A program made the position numbers and the translations under genes. Below the pieces are notes generated by a model. That model had not been told where the DNA came from. It ran no database searches and saw only the letters and a list, made by a program, of their open reading frames with translations. Below, in pieces: positions 60,180 through 64,000 of a DNA stretch of 64,000 nucleotides. Position 1 is the first letter of the stretch, and every line of letters begins with the position of its first letter. Origin of the DNA: Chamaecyparis obtusa (taxonomy: Eukaryota > Streptophyta > Pinopsida > Cupressales > Cupressaceae); NCBI GenBank assembly GCA_027943335.1, contig BSBK01006341.1, positions 186,001 to 250,000 on the forward strand, written 5' to 3'.

Positions 60180-61577
60180 TGTTGGCATTAAGGGATGGTA
60201 ACTGGTAAGATTGCAAATGGTACATGGCAATAGAGGTGTTTTCATTGATTGGCAAAAGAGGTGTTGACATCTCAATCTAAGAACACCGGTTTTGGATCTG
60301 TGAAGCAAAATAGTTATCAGTTAGCTAACAACATCCTGTGTGTGGAGAGACTGGTTTGGCAACCAATGATACTGTGCAAAGAACAAGAGACTATATCTGT
60401 TCATCAGAAGCAACCGGTCACCAAGGGAGAGGCCACCGGTAACCGGTTACATTGACCGAGAAAGCGATGCAACCGGTATAGATAGAGGAAGGAAAGGTGA
60501 TAGGTCAAAGCTCTTACCTGTGCACAACTTAAAGATTTTTACCGATCAAATGAAGACTTCATCATGATAAGATGAACCGGGGAAGTCATAGTCAACAATC
60601 AGTTATCTAACTCTTTGACCGGGATTTACTGCACTAAATCCGGTAGACTTTGAGTTATCAAGATGATCGGTACAAGGTGCAAATGAATGTTTTAATGCCA
60701 GAGTTTGTGGCATTAAATCATAGAGTTATCTCTTGTGAAGGAAAGCTTTTTGGCACGCTTCTGTTGTTTTCTTTCATAAAGCAGATAAAGCATAGCATGC
60801 ATTGGATGTTTCCTCAGTGAACTAACACTCCACTGGGTGATGGATCCGAAGGTGATCTATAAATAGGTCATGCATGAGAAAAGAAATAGGGCAAGAAGTC
60901 TATATATTCCACTGCCTGACAAGAATATAGTTTTCCCTCATTCTGCCAAAGTAAAGAGTGAACCTGTACGCTGAAGAAGCTAAGGTGAAGAGAAAGGAGA
61001 AAAGAGAAGAGTGTGCAAAGAAGCACAATAGGAAAGGAGAACATACTTGCAGCGACCGGTGATGTTTCTTAATCAAATATAACAGAGATCTTATTAGGCT
61101 AAGAAAAGTCATTTCTAAAAGGTCAAGTACTCTATTGTTCTCTAAGAATTACAATAGTTAACTCCTAGTGTTTTGGGTAGACATTAACAGGTCCCTTGTA
61201 TTAAATTCCTTAACTGGGTAACATCTATTTAGGTGTTCTAAGTCCTCTAACCAGGTAGGCACTAACAGGCCTTATTGTATCAAATCCTTTAATTGGGTCA
61301 CATCTAACAGTGCATTGTAATCCTTTAACAGGGAAGGCTCCTAACAGGGCACACTTCAGAAGAGTGCAAAATTGGTGAGGTTTCCTCACACCGTGGTTTT
61401 CACCCAATTTGGGTTTCCACGTGATAAATCTGGTTTTGCTTATTGGTTGATTGCTTGATGCTATTTTCATACTAGAATCTATTTTGCTTACAGTTATAGT
61501 ATACTACATCAAATTTGTTTTAAAGTTTTATAGGTGCTGATTCACCCCTCCCCTTTCAGCACCAGTTGGGACCATCA
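60180..61577 (+). repeat. Copia-3 3' LTR
   Basis: 1398 bp, from TGTTGGCATTAAGGG to GGGACCATCA, followed by the TSD TTTTT and the right end of the hAT. It is 68 bp shorter than the 5' LTR, from small deletions. Confidence 0.94.
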
Positions 61578-61582
61578 TTTTT

Positions 61583-61669
61583 TCCTTTTGTTGAGTTTTT
61601 GCCGAGTCTTTCGCAAGTCCAATTATTTGGTTTGCCGAGTCTGTGGCGAGTCCGAGTCTTTTAACTATG
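61583..61669. repeat. hAT right end
   Basis: The last 87 bases of the hAT, rich in GCCGAGTC and GCGAGTCC motifs and ending TTTTAACTATG, the inverted counterpart of CATAGTT at 16438. The TSD GTTTGTAT follows at 61670. Confidence 0.85.
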
Positions 61670-62050
61670 GTTTGTATGGCCCTGAAACTTGATAATAGTA
61701 TCTTTTGGGACCTTTTTATTAATTACTTAGTTATAAGTTATTTGGTGTCGGCCCATTTGTAACCCTTCGGGAAACTTCTCAGAGCCCATTTATAAGGCCG
61801 AGTTTGGCATAGTTGTAGGCATGATGATTTGGATATTTTATTTGTATTTGTGAACTCAAGTTGGAAGTTCAATGTTGTCTTCTGTTTCAGAGGTGCAGGA
61901 TCCTATCTACTCTAGCATTTTGCAGTTTCGGTGGGAAACATCTCTTACCCTATTCTACCTACTTACTTTAACCGCATATCTACTCTGTGTATGAATTCCA
62001 TATTATTTTTGAGGGTTCATCCCTACGTCTATGCAAATCCGTTCATTACA

Positions 62051-62212
62051 AACTAAGAAAAGTATTAAGTATTGTGTTCTTAAGTAACTTTGGATTTGGC
62101 ATACATTGATAATAATCGACATCCGGAGACAATAGCATTTCTGTGCAAAAGTGTGTGGAGACATACGGACAAATTTGCCCAAGTTTGCCTTCGGACATTG
62201 TAGTGAAGTTAT
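62051..62212. other. unassigned spacer
   Basis: 160 bases between the Gypsy-1 LTR end and the start of the second long LTR copy. I see no domain, repeat or RNA gene in it. Confidence 0.4.
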
Positions 62213-64000
62213 TGTTGCCCAAAATTTCCCTCTTGTTCATTTTCGGCCACAGCCCTGTTTTCCAAGTGAAATGCTTAGGTGTCGAGAGTCCAGTGTGTTT
62301 TTTGCTCAAGTGTCGAAAACCCAGTGTGTTTTTGACCGCATCTTTGCAGGCTCGGGATGTTTCTGCCTTTTGGTCTGAAAGTTCGGTGTGTTTTCGACCT
62401 TCACTCGAAAACCCTCTGTGTTTTCGGCACCTTCTGCATTTTCGACCCTATGCGCGCAACTCCGACAGGCGCGTCCCGGTGCCTAAGGCCGTGCCAGCGC
62501 AGAGAAGATCCGACGGCTGTCGCATGATCGCATGGGATCTTCCAATCTCATGAGATCATATGACAACCGTTGATGCGGTATCAGCAGATCGGCGGTCAAG
62601 GTTAACAGTTCCAGGTTGGTCGCATGCGATCATGCGACAAATGGTAAGCAAGGGTCGGCGAACTTCAGTGGCGGTCAGTGGCTAATACCTTCCGGTTTGT
62701 CGCATGATCGCATGGGCTCTTCCGAGCCCATGCGACCATATGACAAACCGTCAGCGGTTCACGGCTCAGGCGGGGTGGCATCATGCAGTTGGTCGCATGA
62801 TCGCATGCGGCCCCTTGACCGCATGCGATCATGCGACAAACCATCAACTGTCGGCAAGGATTTTGGTGGGCCCGCTTGGCAGTGGAGCTACGGCTTAATA
62901 AGATGAGCGGCTGGCGCAAGATCTCAAAGAATATTCGGGAGCCATGCGATCTTACGCCTGCCGTTAGATGGGAATCGGGAGGTTGCAGTGGGTCCGATGG
63001 CAGGGGTTGCCGAGGTGTTGCTGGTGTGGTGGCTGGAACGAATAGAGGGATGACATGTGGCAGAGTGGGCCCGAGGTTGGTAAGCGGAGCGCGGTTGCAC
63101 AGTTAGCATGTTTCACATGGTCACCGAGTGAACCCGTGGCTAAGAAAAGTTCAGGCGACTTGGCGAGAAGAGGAGATTTGAACCCAAGGTGGAGCCGGGG
63201 TTATTTTTGCAGTGTGATCGTAAGCCCGAGCATTTGTGGAAAGCGGAGGCGAATTTTCAAAAAAGCTTGTCGCATGATCGCATGAAGGCCTTTCAGCTCA
63301 TGCGATCATGCGACCGTTGACTTTTTCAAGGCAGTGTGGTCGTGGGTCCAGCCGTGTGGTCGGCTCCTGTTGGGCCACGTGGCAGGGTTTGGCAAGTATG
63401 ATGTCTAGCGGGTCCCGAGCGATGCCTATGTGGCGGCAGGGCAAATTTTCAAAAAAGCTTGTCGCATGATCGCATGAAGGCCTTTCAGCTCATGCGATCA
63501 TGCGACCATTGACATTTCGAAGGGCAAGGCAATTTTTTTCAAAAAGCTTGTCGCATGATCGCATGAAGGCCTTTCAGCTCATGCGATCATGCGACCAATG
63601 CTTTGTCAAAGTGGTGTAGCATGTTTTTGTCAGACTTTCTTCCAAAGGGAAATGTTTGCAAGTGCGGCAGCTAAAAAATTTATGATATTTTCAAGGGGCG
63701 GTTGCGGTTGGATAGAATTTGCAGAGTATTTAGGCTGCCTTTTTGGGTCCTTTCTACGATCTGATCGGATTTTTGAACATTCATGACAGAGTGGGCTTGC
63801 AGGGAGGTAGATGGATCAAAGTTGTTGATCTGCAGGCATGGGCACACAAAGACAAACATCTGATCGGCTATGATTTTTGTAGAGTTTATTTATGATCAGA
63901 AGTGACTTGTTTTAGGGTTGATTATTCTATTGCAGATTTATGTAACCCTAAGGAGATATTTTGATTCCTGCCTGCGTGTAGGGGATATATATAATTTGTT
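62213..64000 (+). repeat. second copy of the long hairpin LTR, cut by window end
   Basis: Begins TGTTGCCCAAAATTTCCC like 903 and stays alignable to the window end, which corresponds to about 2760 in the first copy. About 800 bp would remain outside. The five bases before it are GTTAT; the matching TSD is outside the window, so whether this is a solo LTR or an LTR of a complete element cannot be said. It has an extra TGTGTTTTTGACCGCATC-type segment near the start and several small indels relative to the first copy. Confidence 0.85.
62519..63595. repeat. seven hairpins in the second long LTR
   Basis: Hairpins at 62519-62564, 62619-62638, 62699-62744, 62792-62837, 63269-63314, 63461-63506 and 63550-63595. 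The second is a 20-nt short form (GTCGCATG-CGAT-CATGCGAC) with the centre missing. The last three share one inner stem type (AAGGCC with AGCTC) and an identical left context (AAAAAGCTT), so they look like recent local copies. Confidence 0.85.

Larger units (their letters stand above)
25967..61577 (+). mobile_element. Copia-3 LTR retrotransposon, 35.6 kb with nests
   Basis: Both LTRs begin TGTTGGCATTAAGGGATGG and end GGTTGGGACCATCA or a close variant. The TSD is TTTTT (25962-25966 and 61578-61582). Its gag-pol is cut into three plus-strand pieces (27494-29421, 45096-45685, 58389-59933) by two family-II insertions, each with its own 5-bp TSD. LTR comparison by eye gives roughly 9% difference over the first 310 bases, the highest of the nested chain and as expected for the outermost retroelement. 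Confidence 0.95.
16438..61669 (+). mobile_element. hAT DNA transposon swollen to 45 kb
   Basis: A perfect 8-bp TSD GTTTGTAT (16430-16437 and 61670-61677), the length expected for hAT elements, flanks short inverted ends CATAGTT-AAAA. Inside are a BED zinc finger and a hAT C-terminal dimerisation domain in the same orientation. Two later Copia insertions (17717-24933 and 25967-61577) account for nearly all of its length. The original element was about 2.4 kb, too short for a complete transposase gene, and the DUF659-type catalytic middle part is missing. It was therefore probably an internally deleted, non-autonomous copy. Confidence 0.9.
16278..62050 (+). repeat. Gypsy-1 3' LTR, split by the hAT
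   Basis: The left piece is 16278-16437 and the right piece 61678-62050, about 533 bp together. The left begins TGTGACTTGTTGTGTCC after the purine-rich GGGAAG. The right ends TTCATTACA, an LTR-like CA end. The two pieces become contiguous when the hAT and one GTTTGTAT copy are removed. The 5' LTR is not in the window, so the outer boundaries are inferred; the split itself is well supported by the hAT TSD. Confidence 0.55.

Noticed and set aside
903..64000. The two long LTR-like copies as the two ends of one 61-kb element
   Set aside because: The first copy has its own perfect CCAAT duplication on both sides, so it is a solo LTR. The bases before the second copy are GTTAT, not CCAAT.

Overview
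The window is repetitive nuclear DNA from a large-genome seed plant. A gymnosperm is my best guess, from the scale of nested, decayed Copia and Gypsy elements; that is inference. I see no ordinary host gene, no tRNA or rRNA gene and no CRISPR array. Almost every base belongs to a transposable element, and most element boundaries can be fixed by matching terminal sequences plus a target-site duplication (TSD).

Left block (1-15657). A minus-strand LINE (non-LTR retrotransposon) is split in two. Its C-terminal part is at 201-902 and its endonuclease/reverse transcriptase part at 12638-15657. A 2.6-kb solo LTR (903-3517, TSD CCAAT) sits in it. Next to that is an insertion flanked by a 12-bp TSD (3526-3537 and 12638-12649). 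That insertion was itself hit by Copia-1 (3869-12532, TSD ATATA), whose 5' LTR holds a reversed solo LTR of family II (4035-5153, TSD CGAAT).

Right block (15831-62050). The 3' end of a probable Gypsy element has its LTR split by a hAT DNA transposon (16438-61669, 8-bp TSD GTTTGTAT). The hAT was expanded from about 2.4 kb to 45 kb by Copia-2 (17717-24933, minus, TSD TTTTA) and Copia-3 (25967-61577, plus, TSD TTTTT). Copia-3 holds two family-II insertions. One (29422-45095) itself contains a chromodomain Gypsy element (31964-39777, minus). The other (45686-58388, TSD CATGC) is a tandem array with four LTRs. Nesting is five layers deep, and by-eye LTR divergence falls inward as the nesting order predicts. 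The window ends in a second copy of the long LTR seen at 903 (62213 to beyond 64000).

The most unusual content is family II. These LTR elements share their LTR 3' ends, primer binding site and polypurine-tract context with the Copia elements here, but I find no protease, integrase, reverse transcriptase or RNase H in them. They carry ORF1, a coiled-coil protein with up to four CCHC zinc knuckles, and ORF2, about 1200 codons that I do not recognise. ORF2 has two tandem divergent repeats, a coiled-coil C-terminus and a conserved TATA-like element of its own upstream. They look like non-autonomous elements that Copia machinery could mobilise while they carry their own unknown protein. A second oddity is the long LTR at 903 and 62213, which carries seven GC-rich hairpins per copy with constant outer arms and covarying inner stems.

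All coding regions carry stop codons or frameshifts, so they are annotated as pseudogenes. Identity and divergence statements are by-eye comparisons.
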